A DNA stretch of 64,000 bases from Mucisphaera sp965279675 (lineage in GTDB: Bacteria; Planctomycetota; Phycisphaerae; Phycisphaerales; Phycisphaeraceae). The notes beneath the pieces are model-generated. The model was not told the origin of the DNA. It made no database searches and worked only from the letters and a program-made list of their open reading frames with translations. Where the stretch lies: assembly GCF_965279675.1 (NCBI RefSeq), contig NZ_CBDIIJ010000002.1, positions 1,488,001 through 1,552,000 on the forward strand. The letters are read 5' to 3'. Made by a program: the position numbers and the translations under genes. Position 1 is the first letter of the stretch. Every line of letters starts with the position of its first letter. Of the stretch, positions 1-8,709 are shown piece after piece.

Positions 1-2431
1 TCTTGTCCGCCGGACTCACCTGCTCCGGCGCCGCCACCTTCACACCCCCCGACCCCGTCACGAACTTAGGCGTAAACACCTCCCCCGAATGCGGATCAAT
101 CATGTCCACCGGCATCCGCACGTCCTGCGTCTGCGTCGTCATCGACGTCAACGTAAACCGCATCGCATCCGCCCCATGCGAATGGATGATGTCCATCGGA
201 TCCACCCCGTTCCCCAGCGACTTGCTCATCTTCTGCCCGTGACCATCCTGAATCATCGCGTGGATAAACACATCCCGAAACGGCAGCCGCCCCAGGAAAT
301 ACAGGTTGAACATCACCATCCGCGAAACCCACAACGTGATGATCTCCCGCGCCGTACACAACACCGACGTCGGATTAAACCGCTCCAGCAACCCCGCCAT
401 CTCCCCCTCCGCCGCAGGCCACCCCATCGTGCTCATCGGCCACAACGCCGAAGAAAACCAGGTGTCCAGCACGTCCGGGTCTCGCACAAAGCCAGCGGCT
501 TCTAGCTTCTTTGATGGCTCCGGATCATCAGTATTAAGACAAACGCTAAGCATGTTCTCCATAACCGACAGATCTGATAGAGGATCGCTATATGCAAATC
601 CTCTTTTCCAGGTCACTTCTGGATATGACTCACATATTTCACTTGCGATTTCTCCAGCTTTTATTTCTTCTGCACTGAATATCTCTTCAGCAGAGACTTG
701 TCGCTTCTCAACGGAATCTTTGGTAGCTAAAAAGTCCTGAAACCGCTGCTGTGTTTCTTTACTCGTTTTGAATGTCCACACCGGAATCCGATGCCCCCAC
801 CAAAGCTGACGCGAAATACACCAGTCCCGGATGTTCTCATGCCACACCTGGAACGTCTTCGCATAACGCGCCGGATAAAACGTCAGACCCGTCGCCTCAT
901 CCGATCGCTCGAAACCAAGCTGTTCCAGGAGCTCATTCAGCTCGTTGATCTCCAGCTTGTCCTCCCAGCCCTGCTCCACCCGCACGACCAGGTCATCCCC
1001 CTCCGTCTCGATCGAATAGGCCTCATGCGGATAAGCCTGCAACCCTGCCTCCAACGCATCCGCGTCCCCCGTCGTCTTGCGCCACACCCCAGCGACAGGC
1101 ACTTCGAACGGATTCTCCTCAGTCCAAACCGGTCCCGCAGATTCGGATCTTTGCGACGGGGCCATCGCACGCAGCGCCGCCCCCGCCAGCCGATCATCCG
1201 TCACCTTGACATACCACTGGTCCGACAGATAAGGCTCCACCGGCACGTGGCTCCGGTAGCTGTGCCCCACCGCATGGCGGTAAGGCCGCGCCTCCGCCAT
1301 CAGATCCCGCTCCCTAAACCAGCGCACCACCGCCTTCCGAGCCTCCTCCCGCGACAACCCCCAAAACGCTTGTAATTCAGTGTTTTTCTCGGGTTCTTCT
1401 TCCGGGGGCCAGCCGTGATCCTTCGAGATCGACCCGTCCGGCGCCATCACATTGATCGCCGCCAGATCATGCCGCTGACCGATCTCCCAGTCGTTCGGGT
1501 CATGCGCAGGCGTCACCTTCAGGAAACCCGAAGCCATCCGCGCCTTCGCATCCTCCGAGTCCTCATCCGGGATCACCACATAGTCATCCCCGATGATCGG
1601 AATCACCCGCCCCACAATCGGCAGCCGCACCGACTTCCCGATCAGCGCAGCCCGCGGGCCATCCTTCGGGTTCACCGCCACCGCCGTATCCCCGAGCATC
1701 GTCTCCGGCCGCGTCGTCGCCACCGTCGCAAACGCCCCCGTCTCGTTACCCGCCCCATCCACCACCGGATACTTCATGTACCAGAAGTGCCCGTCCACCT
1801 CCTGCATCTCAACTTCGTCATCCGCCAGCGCCGTCTGCGACACCGGGTCCCAGTTCACCAATCGCTTCCCCCGATAAATCAGCCCGTCCTTAAACAGCCG
1901 GAAGAACGCCTCACGCACCGCCTTCGCGCACACCGGGTCCATCGTGAACCGCTGCCGATCCCAGTCACACGAACACCCCATCTCCCGCAACTGCTCCGTG
2001 ATCCGCGCCTCGTACTCATCCTTCCATGCCTGAACCTTCTCAATAAAAGCCTCACGCCCCCCCTCACCCGCCGCCTCTTTCAGCTTGTAATCCTTCAGCG
2101 ACGGCTCGCCCGCCTGCTGCAGACGCTTATCCACCACCGTCTGCGTCGCAATCCCCGCATGGTCCGTCCCCGGCATCCACATCGTGTCGAACCCACGCAT
2201 CCGATGAAACCGAACCAGTACATCCTGCAACGTGTTGTTCAGCGCATGACCCAGATGCAACGCAGCCGTCACATTAGGCGGAGGAATCACCACCGAATAA
2301 GCCGGACGACCCCCCGCACCATCCACCGCCGCATGACCCGCCTTCGCCGCCAGCCAGCGCTCCGTGATCGCCTTCTCCACCTCCACCGGCCGATACGCAG
2401 GCGGCAACACACCCGTCATGCTCTGACTCAT
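1..2431 (-). CDS. valS: Valyl-tRNA synthetase, C-terminal end outside the window
   Basis: Class I aminoacyl-tRNA synthetase that charges tRNA-Val in the cytoplasm. The frame is open from the ATG at 2431 to the window edge (about 810 residues seen). The HIGH-type motif HLGH is at residues 59-62 in PPNVTAALHLGHAL, WWGHRIPVW follows the editing region, DVLDTWFSSALWP comes later, and KMSKSLGN is near residue 734. KMSKS is far later than in typical bacterial ValRS (about 550), so the protein carries insertions before and after WWGHRIPVW. The second one (about 490-775, residues 552-648) is much more AT-rich than the rest of the gene. The anticodon-binding domain and coiled coil are outside the window. 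Divergent from malQ. Confidence 0.96.
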   Translation of the reverse strand, partial: MSQSMTGVLPPAYRPVEVEKAITERWLAAKAGHAAVDGAGGRPAYSVVIPPPNVTAALHLGHALNNTLQDVLVRFHRMRGFDTMWMPGTDHAGIATQTVVDKRLQQAGEPSLKDYKLKEAAGEGGREAFIEKVQAWKDEYEARITEQLREMGCSCDWDRQRFTMDPVCAKAVREAFFRLFKDGLIYRGKRLVNWDPVSQTALADDEVEMQEVDGHFWYMKYPVVDGAGNETGAFATVATTRPETMLGDTAVAVNPKDGPRAALIGKSVRLPIVGRVIPIIGDDYVVIPDEDSEDAKARMASGFLKVTPAHDPNDWEIGQRHDLAAINVMAPDGSISKDHGWPPEEEPEKNTELQAFWGLSREEARKAVVRWFRERDLMAEARPYRHAVGHSYRSHVPVEPYLSDQWYVKVTDDRLAGAALRAMAPSQRSESAGPVWTEENPFEVPVAGVWRKTTGDADALEAGLQAYPHEAYSIETEGDDLVVRVEQGWEDKLEINELNELLEQLGFERSDEATGLTFYPARYAKTFQVWHENIRDWCISRQLWWGHRIPVWTFKTSKETQQRFQDFLATKDSVEKRQVSAEEIFSAEEIKAGEIASEICESYPEVTWKRGFAYSDPLSDLSVMENMLSVCLNTDDPEPSKKLEAAGFVRDPDVLDTWFSSALWPMSTMGWPAAEGEMAGLLERFNPTSVLCTAREIITLWVSRMVMFNLYFLGRLPFRDVFIHAMIQDGHGQKMSKSLGNGVDPMDIIHSHGADAMRFTLTSMTTQTQDVRMPVDMIDPHSGEVFTPKFVTGSGGVKVAAPEQVSPADK

Positions 2432-2547
2432 CTGCAACTGTCCTCTTCTGCTTGCCGCTTGGCCCAACACGCCAGGCGAGTCCCACATCATAAACGCCCC
2501 ACAAATCCCCGCCTCTCAACGGCCCACCCGCTATCCTGTCCCCACCC

Positions 2548-4074
2548 ATGTCTCGAAAACCCTCAAAACCCGCCATCCCCACCCTCAACGACCGCGCCGC
2601 CGGCCTCCTGCTCCACCTCACCTCCCTAGCCGGGGCCTACGGCACCGGCGACCTCGGCCACCCCGCACTCGGACTCGTCAACTGGCTCAAAAAAGCCGGC
2701 TTCCGCTGGTGGCAGATGCTCCCCATCACCCCCGCCAGCCCCGAAAACTCGCCCTACGAATCCATCTCCGCCTTCGCCGGCTGGCACGCCCTCATTAGCC
2801 TCGAAGCCCTCGTCGATGACGGCCTCCTCACTCGTGAAGAACTCGCCGCCGCCGAGCAGCTCCCCACACACGCCGCCTCCTTCACCCAGGCCCAGCAGCT
2901 CCGCTACGACCTCCTGCAGACCGCCTTCCAACGCTTCGAAAAAGACGAGTGCTACGCCGCCTTCCTCGACCGCGAGTCCGCCTGGCTAGGCGACTGGTGC
3001 CTCCACGAGGCCATCCGCACCACCCAGCACGGCAAGCCCTGGCACCAGTGGCCGGAACCCCTCCGACTCCGACGACCCAAAGCCATCGACGAAGCCCGCG
3101 TCGAACTCGCCCAGCCCATCGCCTTCCACGCCTTCGTCCAGTTCACCTTCGAACGGCAGTGGCACCGACTCCGACAGGCCGCCCACGACGCCGGCATCGG
3201 ACTCATAGGCGACGTCCCCATCTTTGTCGGCATGGACGCCGCCGACGTCTGGGCCCACCGCGAACTCTTCGACCTCGAACCCGATGGCTCGCCCAAAGCC
3301 ATCTCAGGCGTCCCCCCGGACATGTTCAGCGACACCGGGCAGGTCTGGGACCACCCCCTCTATCGATGGGCCGAACACGAACACACCAACTACGCCTGGT
3401 GGGCTCAGCGCATGCGCCGAACCCTTAACCAGTTCGACGCCGTCCGCATCGACCACTTCCTCGGCTTCTGCCGAAACTGGGCCATCCCCGCCAAAACACG
3501 AGACGCCCGCGACGGCAAGTACCGACCCGGACCCGGCTCCGCCTTCTTCGCCTCCCTTGTCGAACAGCTCGGACCCATGCCCGTCATCGCCGAAGACCTT
3601 GGCGTCGTCACCGACGAAGCCCGAGCCCTCCGCGACGCCATGAAGTTCCCCGGCATGTCCGTCACACAGTTCGGCTTCGACGAACCCGACGCCGAACACG
3701 CCCCCCACAACCACCCCAGACACGCCGTCGCCTACACCGGCACCCACGACAACGACACCCTCCACGGCTACTACCAAACCACCTCAGCCAAAACCCAGCA
3801 ACGCATCCTCGCCTACACAGGCGGGACCCCCGACAACGTCGCCCACGACCTCACCCGCATCACCCTCGCCTCACCCGCCACCACCGCCATCATCCCGCCC
3901 CAGGACCTGCTCAACCTCGACACCAGCCACCGCATGAACGTCCCCGGCAAGAAACGCGGCAACTGGACCTGGCGACTCGATCAGAACCTCCTAACCCCCG
4001 AACTCGCCCACAAGCTCCACACCCTCAACGAAGCCACCGGACGCCTGCCCAAACCCAAGCCCGCAAAAAAATAA
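2548..4074 (+). CDS. malQ: 4-alpha-glucanotransferase (amylomaltase)
   Basis: GH77 enzyme that transfers 1,4-alpha-glucan segments between maltooligosaccharides or glycogen-derived glucans. At 508 residues it has normal length for bacterial MalQ. Family hallmarks are visible: the substrate loop SPYESISAFAG near residue 70, the nucleophile region VRIDHFLGF near 300, the acid/base region VIAEDLGVV near 345, and GTHDNDT near 398. The ATG at 2548 follows a possible -10 (TATCCT, 2532-2537) but has no clear Shine-Dalgarno sequence. It is transcribed alone, divergently from valS. It implies glycogen or maltodextrin metabolism, which is relevant to the glycogen-binding ParA fusion at 34-35 kb. Confidence 0.96.
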   Translation: MSRKPSKPAIPTLNDRAAGLLLHLTSLAGAYGTGDLGHPALGLVNWLKKAGFRWWQMLPITPASPENSPYESISAFAGWHALISLEALVDDGLLTREELAAAEQLPTHAASFTQAQQLRYDLLQTAFQRFEKDECYAAFLDRESAWLGDWCLHEAIRTTQHGKPWHQWPEPLRLRRPKAIDEARVELAQPIAFHAFVQFTFERQWHRLRQAAHDAGIGLIGDVPIFVGMDAADVWAHRELFDLEPDGSPKAISGVPPDMFSDTGQVWDHPLYRWAEHEHTNYAWWAQRMRRTLNQFDAVRIDHFLGFCRNWAIPAKTRDARDGKYRPGPGSAFFASLVEQLGPMPVIAEDLGVVTDEARALRDAMKFPGMSVTQFGFDEPDAEHAPHNHPRHAVAYTGTHDNDTLHGYYQTTSAKTQQRILAYTGGTPDNVAHDLTRITLASPATTAIIPPQDLLNLDTSHRMNVPGKKRGNWTWRLDQNLLTPELAHKLHTLNEATGRLPKPKPAKK

Positions 4075-4076
4075 TC

Positions 4077-4104
4077 TTGATTCTTAATTATTGCGGATTA
4101 TACT
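4077..4104 (+). promoter_or_regulatory. Sigma70-type promoter, likely leaderless
   Basis: A -35 box TTGATT (4077-4082), a 16-nt spacer and a -10 box TATACT (4099-4104) sit just after the malQ stop, in an unusually AT-rich stretch. The ATG of the next gene begins 6 nt after the -10, so transcription should start at or next to the start codon, and no ribosome-binding site is present. The same layout occurs at the dtxR and troA promoters near 52.5 kb. Confidence 0.6.
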
Positions 4105-4110
4105 GGTGGC

Positions 4111-4344
4111 ATGACCGTTCAGCAGCTTCAGACCGTCTACCGAGCCCAGCCCTTCAAGCCTTTTACCATCCGCATGGCCGACGGCCGCTCCTTCCTCATC
4201 CCCCACAGCGAATATCTCTCCTTCTCCAAACGTGGTCGCACCGTCGTTATTCACCATCTCACCGATGACGAGTTCTCCATCATCGACCTGATGCTCATGA
4301 CCGAAATCCAGGTGCACGACGGCAACAACGAAAAAGCCGCTTGA
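4111..4344 (+). CDS. Small conserved hypothetical protein
   Basis: 77-residue soluble protein with no signal peptide or membrane segment. Its core pattern, FKPFTIRMADGRSFLIPH followed by KRGRTVVIH and IDLMLMTEI, is of a kind I recall in short planctomycete hypothetical proteins; no function is known to me. The alternating hydrophobic pattern suggests a small beta-rich domain. The start at 4111 is supported by a strong promoter whose -10 ends 6 nt upstream, giving a probable leaderless mRNA. It is convergent with the aldo/keto reductase; a GC-rich hairpin repeat (4364-4389) lies between them. Confidence 0.75.
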   Translation: MTVQQLQTVYRAQPFKPFTIRMADGRSFLIPHSEYLSFSKRGRTVVIHHLTDDEFSIIDLMLMTEIQVHDGNNEKAA

Positions 4345-4363
4345 AACAGACTTCTTGAGTCCC

Positions 4364-4389
4364 GGTGAGCCGGGCCGTGTCGGCCCGGG
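4364..4389. repeat. Dispersed palindromic repeat family C, copy 1
   Basis: Hairpin with arms CCGGGCCG (4370-4377) and CGGCCCGG (4381-4388), a 3-nt loop TGT, and GGTGAG on one flank. The reverse complement recurs at 31414-31439 with 25 of 26 positions identical; the only difference lies in the loop. It sits between two converging genes, so it may also act as a bidirectional terminator, although no T-tract follows. Confidence 0.7.
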
Positions 4390-4417
4390 CCGATCGATAT
4401 GAAGAGCCCCACACCCC

Positions 4418-5404
4418 TCACCCCCCCAACACCTCATCCACCCGCTGCTTCACCTCCTCGGTGATCTTCTCCACATCGCCCACCGCCTTCAGCGTCTCCT
4501 CCAACTGCTCCGGTCGGGACGCCCCAAGAATCGCCGTCGACACATTCCGGTTGCTCAGCACCCAAGCGACCGCAAACCGCGTCATCGATAGCCCCACCTC
4601 ATCCGCCACCCGCCCCAGCGCTTTCACCTGCTTCAGCCGCCGGCCATCGTCCGACAGCAGCATCTCCTTCAGCCACTCGTACCCCGGCAGGTCCAGCCGC
4701 GACCCGTCTGGAATCCCGTCGTTGTATTTCCCGGTCAGCAGCCCCGAGGCCAGAGGCGAATAGATCGTCGTCCCCAGCCCCACGTGCCCCGGGTCATACA
4801 ACCCCGAAAACGACCGCTCCACCGGCTCCCGATTCAGCAGGTTGTACTGAGCCTGCTCCATCGTTGGCGGGATCAACCCATTCCGCACCGCCACGTCATA
4901 AGCCTCAAAAATCTGAGCCGCCGACCAGTTCGACGTGCCCCAGTACAACACCTTCCCCTGCCGGATCAGGTTGTCCATCGCCAGCACCGTCTCGCCAACA
5001 GGCGTCTCAGGGTCGTACCGATGGCAGAAATATAGGTCCAGATACTCACACCCCATCCGCCGGATCGCGCCGTCACAACACTCCACCACGTGCTTCCGCG
5101 ACAACCCCCGCTGACACGGCCGCGGCTCCCCGTCACGCACCGTCCCCCACCACACCTTCGACGACACACAATAAGAATCCCGCCGCCAGCCCAGCCGCCC
5201 CAGCGCCTCGCCCATCAACTCCTCAGACCGACCCCGCTCATACCCCTCCGCGTTGTCGAAGAAGTTCACCCCCGCGTCATAAGCCATCCCCATCAGCCGA
5301 TCCGCCGCATCCGACTCCACCTGCTTCCCAAACGTCACCCACGACCCGAACGACAACGCCGACACCTGCAAACCCGATTTGCCCAGACGACGATACTCCA
5401 TCAC
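4418..5404 (-). CDS. Aldo/keto reductase
   Basis: NADPH-dependent aldo/keto reductase of the potassium-channel-beta/YghZ-like type, 328 residues, full length. The catalytic tetrad is visible: Asp and Tyr in FFDNAEGYERG, Lys in YCVSSKVWW, and His in LYFCHRYDP. The C-terminal nucleotide-binding region contains AILGASRPEQLEETL. The start is Met-Met at 5404/5401. It begins 7 nt after the end of the pterin dehydratase gene, so the two probably share an mRNA. The substrate cannot be told from sequence. Confidence 0.93.
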   Translation of the reverse strand: MMEYRRLGKSGLQVSALSFGSWVTFGKQVESDAADRLMGMAYDAGVNFFDNAEGYERGRSEELMGEALGRLGWRRDSYCVSSKVWWGTVRDGEPRPCQRGLSRKHVVECCDGAIRRMGCEYLDLYFCHRYDPETPVGETVLAMDNLIRQGKVLYWGTSNWSAAQIFEAYDVAVRNGLIPPTMEQAQYNLLNREPVERSFSGLYDPGHVGLGTTIYSPLASGLLTGKYNDGIPDGSRLDLPGYEWLKEMLLSDDGRRLKQVKALGRVADEVGLSMTRFAVAWVLSNRNVSTAILGASRPEQLEETLKAVGDVEKITEEVKQRVDEVLGG

Positions 5405-5410
5405 AACCTC

Positions 5411-5701
5411 CTAAACCCCGATGCTCTCGATCGCCTTCGCCAACCCCACATCCAGCTCCGTCACCGCATCCCCCGCGTCATGCGTGCTCAGCGCAATCCG
5501 CACCGTCGAATACACATTGAACAACTCCGGATGATGACCCTGCTGCTCCGCATGCAACGCGATCTGACTGATAAACCCAAACGCCGCCTTGAAGTCTGCG
5601 AGCTTCCAGGTCTTCGTCAGCTTGTTGTTATCAAGTGCCCAGCCAGGCAATTCTCTAAGTGCGTTTTCAATCTCGCTGGAAGCTAAAGGACTAGGCATCA
5701 T
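5411..5701 (-). CDS. phhB: 4a-hydroxytetrahydrobiopterin dehydratase
   Basis: Pterin-4a-carbinolamine dehydratase, which dehydrates 4a-hydroxytetrahydropterin during pterin cofactor recycling, or is a moonlighting relative. The family core is present: EIENALRELPGW near the N-terminus, then the active-site stretch HAEQQGHHPELFNVYSTV and THDAGDAVTELD. About 96 residues is normal. The start is ambiguous: ATG at 5701, GTG at 5707 (with AAGG 7 nt upstream) or TTG at 5713. No aromatic amino acid hydroxylase is seen in the window. It is the first gene of a pair with the aldo/keto reductase. Confidence 0.9.
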   Translation of the reverse strand: MMPSPLASSEIENALRELPGWALDNNKLTKTWKLADFKAAFGFISQIALHAEQQGHHPELFNVYSTVRIALSTHDAGDAVTELDVGLAKAIESIGV

Positions 5702-5796
5702 GCTCACTTTCAAACCTTAAACGTTGGACGACTCACTTATGACTCATCGTAGCCCTACGGAGTCCACAGGTTCCTCTAAAGTCTCAATGATGTGAT

Positions 5797-6240
5797 CTAT
5801 AGATCCGCCTCATCTCTCGGAACCAGTTCTGGCTCGTCTACTTTCAGAGTCATCGCCTGTGTGAAATTAAACAAACTCTCTTGATCCACAGCCTTACCCA
5901 CTAAGGCAAAATCGATCTCTACAAGCTCACGCAGGTAATCATGCCGCTCCCGCCAGTACGCGTGAAGGTCGGTGTCCTCAACGGAGGACGTTTGTGCAAG
6001 GAGATCACTCCATGACTGCGGCATTGTGTCGGTTGTTTCGATGTGATGGATGGCAAGTGCGCAAACGTAAGCATGTGCGGAAGTCGCATGCATCAACTCA
6101 TCTGACTTATCTGCAACCTGCTTAGCCTGAAGAAATGGGATAAACAGCATCAAAGCCAAACCACCTAGAACGGTCCATGTAAACCATCCAGGCAAGCTTG
6201 AATCCCAAATCGAGGCCCTGGTTTGCTGTAGATCGGCCAC
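5797..6240 (-). CDS. Hypothetical single-pass membrane protein
   Basis: 147 residues, GTG start at 6240, 3 nt after the SDR stop, so it is probably the last gene of that operon. One membrane segment is visible near residues 18-37 (WFTWTVLGGLALMLFIPFLQ); the rest is acidic and soluble (DKSDELMHATSAHAYVCALA, ending VPRDEADL). No family recognised. GC content is clearly lower than in the neighbouring SDR gene and the codon use is less C-biased, which may mark recent acquisition or weak selection. Confidence 0.65.
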   Translation of the reverse strand: MADLQQTRASIWDSSLPGWFTWTVLGGLALMLFIPFLQAKQVADKSDELMHATSAHAYVCALAIHHIETTDTMPQSWSDLLAQTSSVEDTDLHAYWRERHDYLRELVEIDFALVGKAVDQESLFNFTQAMTLKVDEPELVPRDEADL

Positions 6241-6243
6241 AGT

Positions 6244-7062
6244 TCACTCCCACTCCGCCACCGAATCCCCAACCCCGTTCGCCAGAAAACCACCATCCAC
6301 CACAAGCGTATGCCCGTTCACAAACCGCCCCGCCGGCGACGCCAGATAAACCGCCGCTCCCGCAATCTCCACAGCCGTCCCAAACCGCGCCATAGGCGTG
6401 TTCTCAAGAATCCGACGCCCACGATCCGTCCCCTCAATAGCCTTCCGGTTGATGTCCGTTGGAATGAAACCCGGCGCGATTGCGTTCGTCCGTATCCCGT
6501 GACGTGCCCACTCGGTCGCCAGATTCCGCGTCAGCCCCAACACCCCCGACTTCGCCGCCGCATAAGCCGTCACCTCTGTCAGCCCGACAAAGCTGCTGAT
6601 CGACGCCAGATGAATCACACACCCCTCGTGCTGCTCCTGAAAGATCGGCCTCGCCGCCTGCGCCAAACGCAGCGCTCCCGTCACATGGATGTCATACAAA
6701 TCATTCATCACCGCCGGGTCGAGCTCCGCCGTCGGCACCTTCGCCAACACCCCCGCCGCATGCACCGTGATATGCAAACCACCCAACACATCCACCGCCT
6801 TGCGCACCGCCCGCTGCACCGACTCCCCCTTGGTCACGTCCAGCGACACCCCGGCCACCGTCGGCTCGTCCGTGTCGTTGATGACAATCCCGTCCAGTTC
6901 CTGAACCGTCTCCTCGATCACCTCCAGCCGCCGCCCGCCAATCAGCACCCGAGCCCCATGCTCCAGCAGCGCCGCCGCAATCGCCTGACCGATCCCGGTC
7001 CCACCACCCGTCACCAGCGCCACCTTGCCCGATAGATCAAACATCCGCGTCGAAACACCCAT
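6244..7062 (-). CDS. Short-chain dehydrogenase/reductase
   Basis: NAD(P)-dependent oxidoreductase of the classical SDR family, 272 residues. The cofactor loop TGGGTGIG is near residues 17-24, the catalytic Ser is in LASISSFVG, the Tyr-Lys pair in TAYAAAKSG, and the usual ending GHTLVVDGGF is present. The NNAG motif is replaced by HAAG, a minor change. It resembles the gluconate 5-dehydrogenase/3-oxoacyl reductase branch; the substrate is unknown. The ATG at 7062 has AGGAG 7 nt upstream. It is followed directly by the small membrane protein gene. Confidence 0.92.
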   Translation of the reverse strand: MGVSTRMFDLSGKVALVTGGGTGIGQAIAAALLEHGARVLIGGRRLEVIEETVQELDGIVINDTDEPTVAGVSLDVTKGESVQRAVRKAVDVLGGLHITVHAAGVLAKVPTAELDPAVMNDLYDIHVTGALRLAQAARPIFQEQHEGCVIHLASISSFVGLTEVTAYAAAKSGVLGLTRNLATEWARHGIRTNAIAPGFIPTDINRKAIEGTDRGRRILENTPMARFGTAVEIAGAAVYLASPAGRFVNGHTLVVDGGFLANGVGDSVAEWE

Positions 7063-7140
7063 GATGCACTCCTAGCGCCACCCAGCATAGCAGCCAGCCC
7101 TATCGAGCCGTATTCAAGACCCCCGATCCGCCAACAGTTG

Positions 7141-8133
7141 TTACCCCACCCCGCCGGTCGGCCGCCGAAACGCCGTCAGATCCAATCCCTTGAAATACGC
7201 AATCGTCTTCGCCAACCCCTCACGCAACGCCGTCGCCGGCTCCCACGCCAGCTCACGGCGAGCCAGCGTGATGTCCGGCTGCCGCTGCGTCGGATCATCC
7301 GCCGGCAAAGGCTTGTGCACGATCTTCGACGACGAGCCCGTGAGCTCCAGCGTCAGCTCCGCCAACTCCCGAATCGTGAACTCGTTCGGATTCCCCAGAT
7401 TAATCGGCCCGATCAGCGAATCATCCGCCGCCATCATCGCCAGAAACCCATCAATCAGATCATCCACATAACAGAACGACCGCGTCTGCGACCCATCCCC
7501 ATAAAGCGTCAGATCCTCCCCACGCAGCGCCTGGATAATAAAGTTCGACACCACCCGCCCGTCATACGGATGCATCCGCGGCCCATACGTATTAAACACC
7601 CGCACCACCCGGATGTTCACCCCGTTCGCCCGCTGATAATCAAAGAACAGCGTCTCCGCCGCACGCTTACCCTCGTCGTAACACGCCCGCGGCCCAATCG
7701 GATTCACGTTCCCCCGATACGACTCCGGCTGCGGGTGCACATCCGGATCCCCATACACCTCCGAGGTCGACGCCTGAAACACCTTCGCCCGACAACGCTT
7801 CGCCATCCCAAGCACGTTGATCGCCCCCATCACCGACACCTTCATCGTCTTGATCGGGTTGTACTGATAATGAATAGGCGACGCCGGACAAGCCAGGTTG
7901 TAGATCTCATCCACCTCCAGCCAGCACGGATGCGTGATGTCGTGACGAATCAACTCGAAGTTCGAAGCCCCCAGCAGATGCGCAACGTTCGACTTCTGGC
8001 TTGTAAAAAAATTATCCAGACAGATGACATCGTGCCCGCTCGCCACCAGCCGCTCGCACAGATGCGACCCCAGAAACCCCGCGCCCCCCGTCACCAGAAT
8101 CCGCTTCAGCGGGCCACGTCCCTCAGCGTTCAT
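7141..8133 (-). CDS. uxs: UDP-glucuronate decarboxylase (UDP-xylose synthase)
   Basis: Extended-SDR enzyme converting UDP-glucuronate to UDP-xylose for surface polysaccharide synthesis. The NAD-binding motif VTGGAGFLGSHL is near residue 15. ACPASPIHYQYNPIKT, the Tyr-Lys motif in RACYDEGKRAAE, and RVFNTYGPRMHP with DGRVVSNF are the standard UXS signature. 330 residues is full length without a membrane anchor. The ATG at 8133 overlaps the stop of the upstream gene (ATGA), implying translational coupling. Confidence 0.94.
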   Translation of the reverse strand: MNAEGRGPLKRILVTGGAGFLGSHLCERLVASGHDVICLDNFFTSQKSNVAHLLGASNFELIRHDITHPCWLEVDEIYNLACPASPIHYQYNPIKTMKVSVMGAINVLGMAKRCRAKVFQASTSEVYGDPDVHPQPESYRGNVNPIGPRACYDEGKRAAETLFFDYQRANGVNIRVVRVFNTYGPRMHPYDGRVVSNFIIQALRGEDLTLYGDGSQTRSFCYVDDLIDGFLAMMAADDSLIGPINLGNPNEFTIRELAELTLELTGSSSKIVHKPLPADDPTQRQPDITLARRELAWEPATALREGLAKTIAYFKGLDLTAFRRPTGGVG

Positions 8134-8579
8134 GCCGACACCGCAGAAGACACCGGCTCAAACGTCGCACCCGGCTCCACATCGAAACTCACCAGCTGAC
8201 CCACCGAAAAATCCGCCGTCTTCTGAAGATCCATCAGCGACACCACCACCGCCGTGGCCGCCTTCACCGTCAGCGTGTTCTTCCCGGTGTCACCAGCCAC
8301 GACCCGGCCCTGCACCCGCCGCGGACGACCCGCCACCGGCTCGATGTACCGCCCGCCCGCCGGCACCACATCCACCCGCTTCGCCTTCGCCGCGATCACC
8401 CCCGTCACCTTCGAGCCCTCCGCCGGCAACGCCCCCCGACACTGAAGCAACAGCTGGTAGTCCGTCCCCGCCAGCTTCAACACCACCGCCGACCCCTCCA
8501 CCGACACCACCCGGCCCGTCGTCAACGAAGAAACATCAGGCGTTATAGAAGACGTTTCGCTCAAAGCCAGGCTCCACAT
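8130..8579 (-). CDS. Hypothetical protein coupled to UDP-xylose synthase
   Basis: 149 residues if started at the ATG at 8579 (MWSLALSETSSI); upstream in-frame codons give an improbable Trp/Gly-rich stretch. The body holds two similar beta-rich segments, GRVVSVEGSAVVLKLAG and GRVVAGDTGKNTLTVKAA, suggesting a duplicated small beta-barrel. No signal peptide, no recognised family. The stop overlaps the uxs start (ATGA), so the two are co-translated, which suggests but does not prove a role in sugar-nucleotide or polysaccharide work. Confidence 0.7.
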   Translation of the reverse strand: MWSLALSETSSITPDVSSLTTGRVVSVEGSAVVLKLAGTDYQLLLQCRGALPAEGSKVTGVIAAKAKRVDVVPAGGRYIEPVAGRPRRVQGRVVAGDTGKNTLTVKAATAVVVSLMDLQKTADFSVGQLVSFDVEPGATFEPVSSAVSA

Positions 8580-8650
8580 GTTGAAAGTCCAACCAGCCAA
8601 ACCAACACACCACCACCCCGCGACCCCATACCCCCATCCGTTACGATAGC

Positions 8651-8664
8651 CGTCTGGCCAGACG
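8651..8664. promoter_or_regulatory. Perfect 14-bp palindrome between divergent genes
   Basis: CGTCTGG followed immediately by CCAGACG forms an uninterrupted palindrome in the 130-bp spacer between the divergent genes starting at 8579 (minus) and 8710 (plus). A possible -10-like TACGAT (8642-8647) is just upstream. The position and symmetry suit a dimeric repressor site; no matching copy was seen elsewhere in the window. Confidence 0.35.
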
Positions 8665-8709
8665 CCGCCACTCGACATCCATCCCACCCGACCCAACCAA
8701 GACCCCATC

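Noticed and set aside
1415..2629. 404-codon + frame antisense to valS
   Set aside because: Arg/His/Pro-rich shadow of the ValRS coding sequence.
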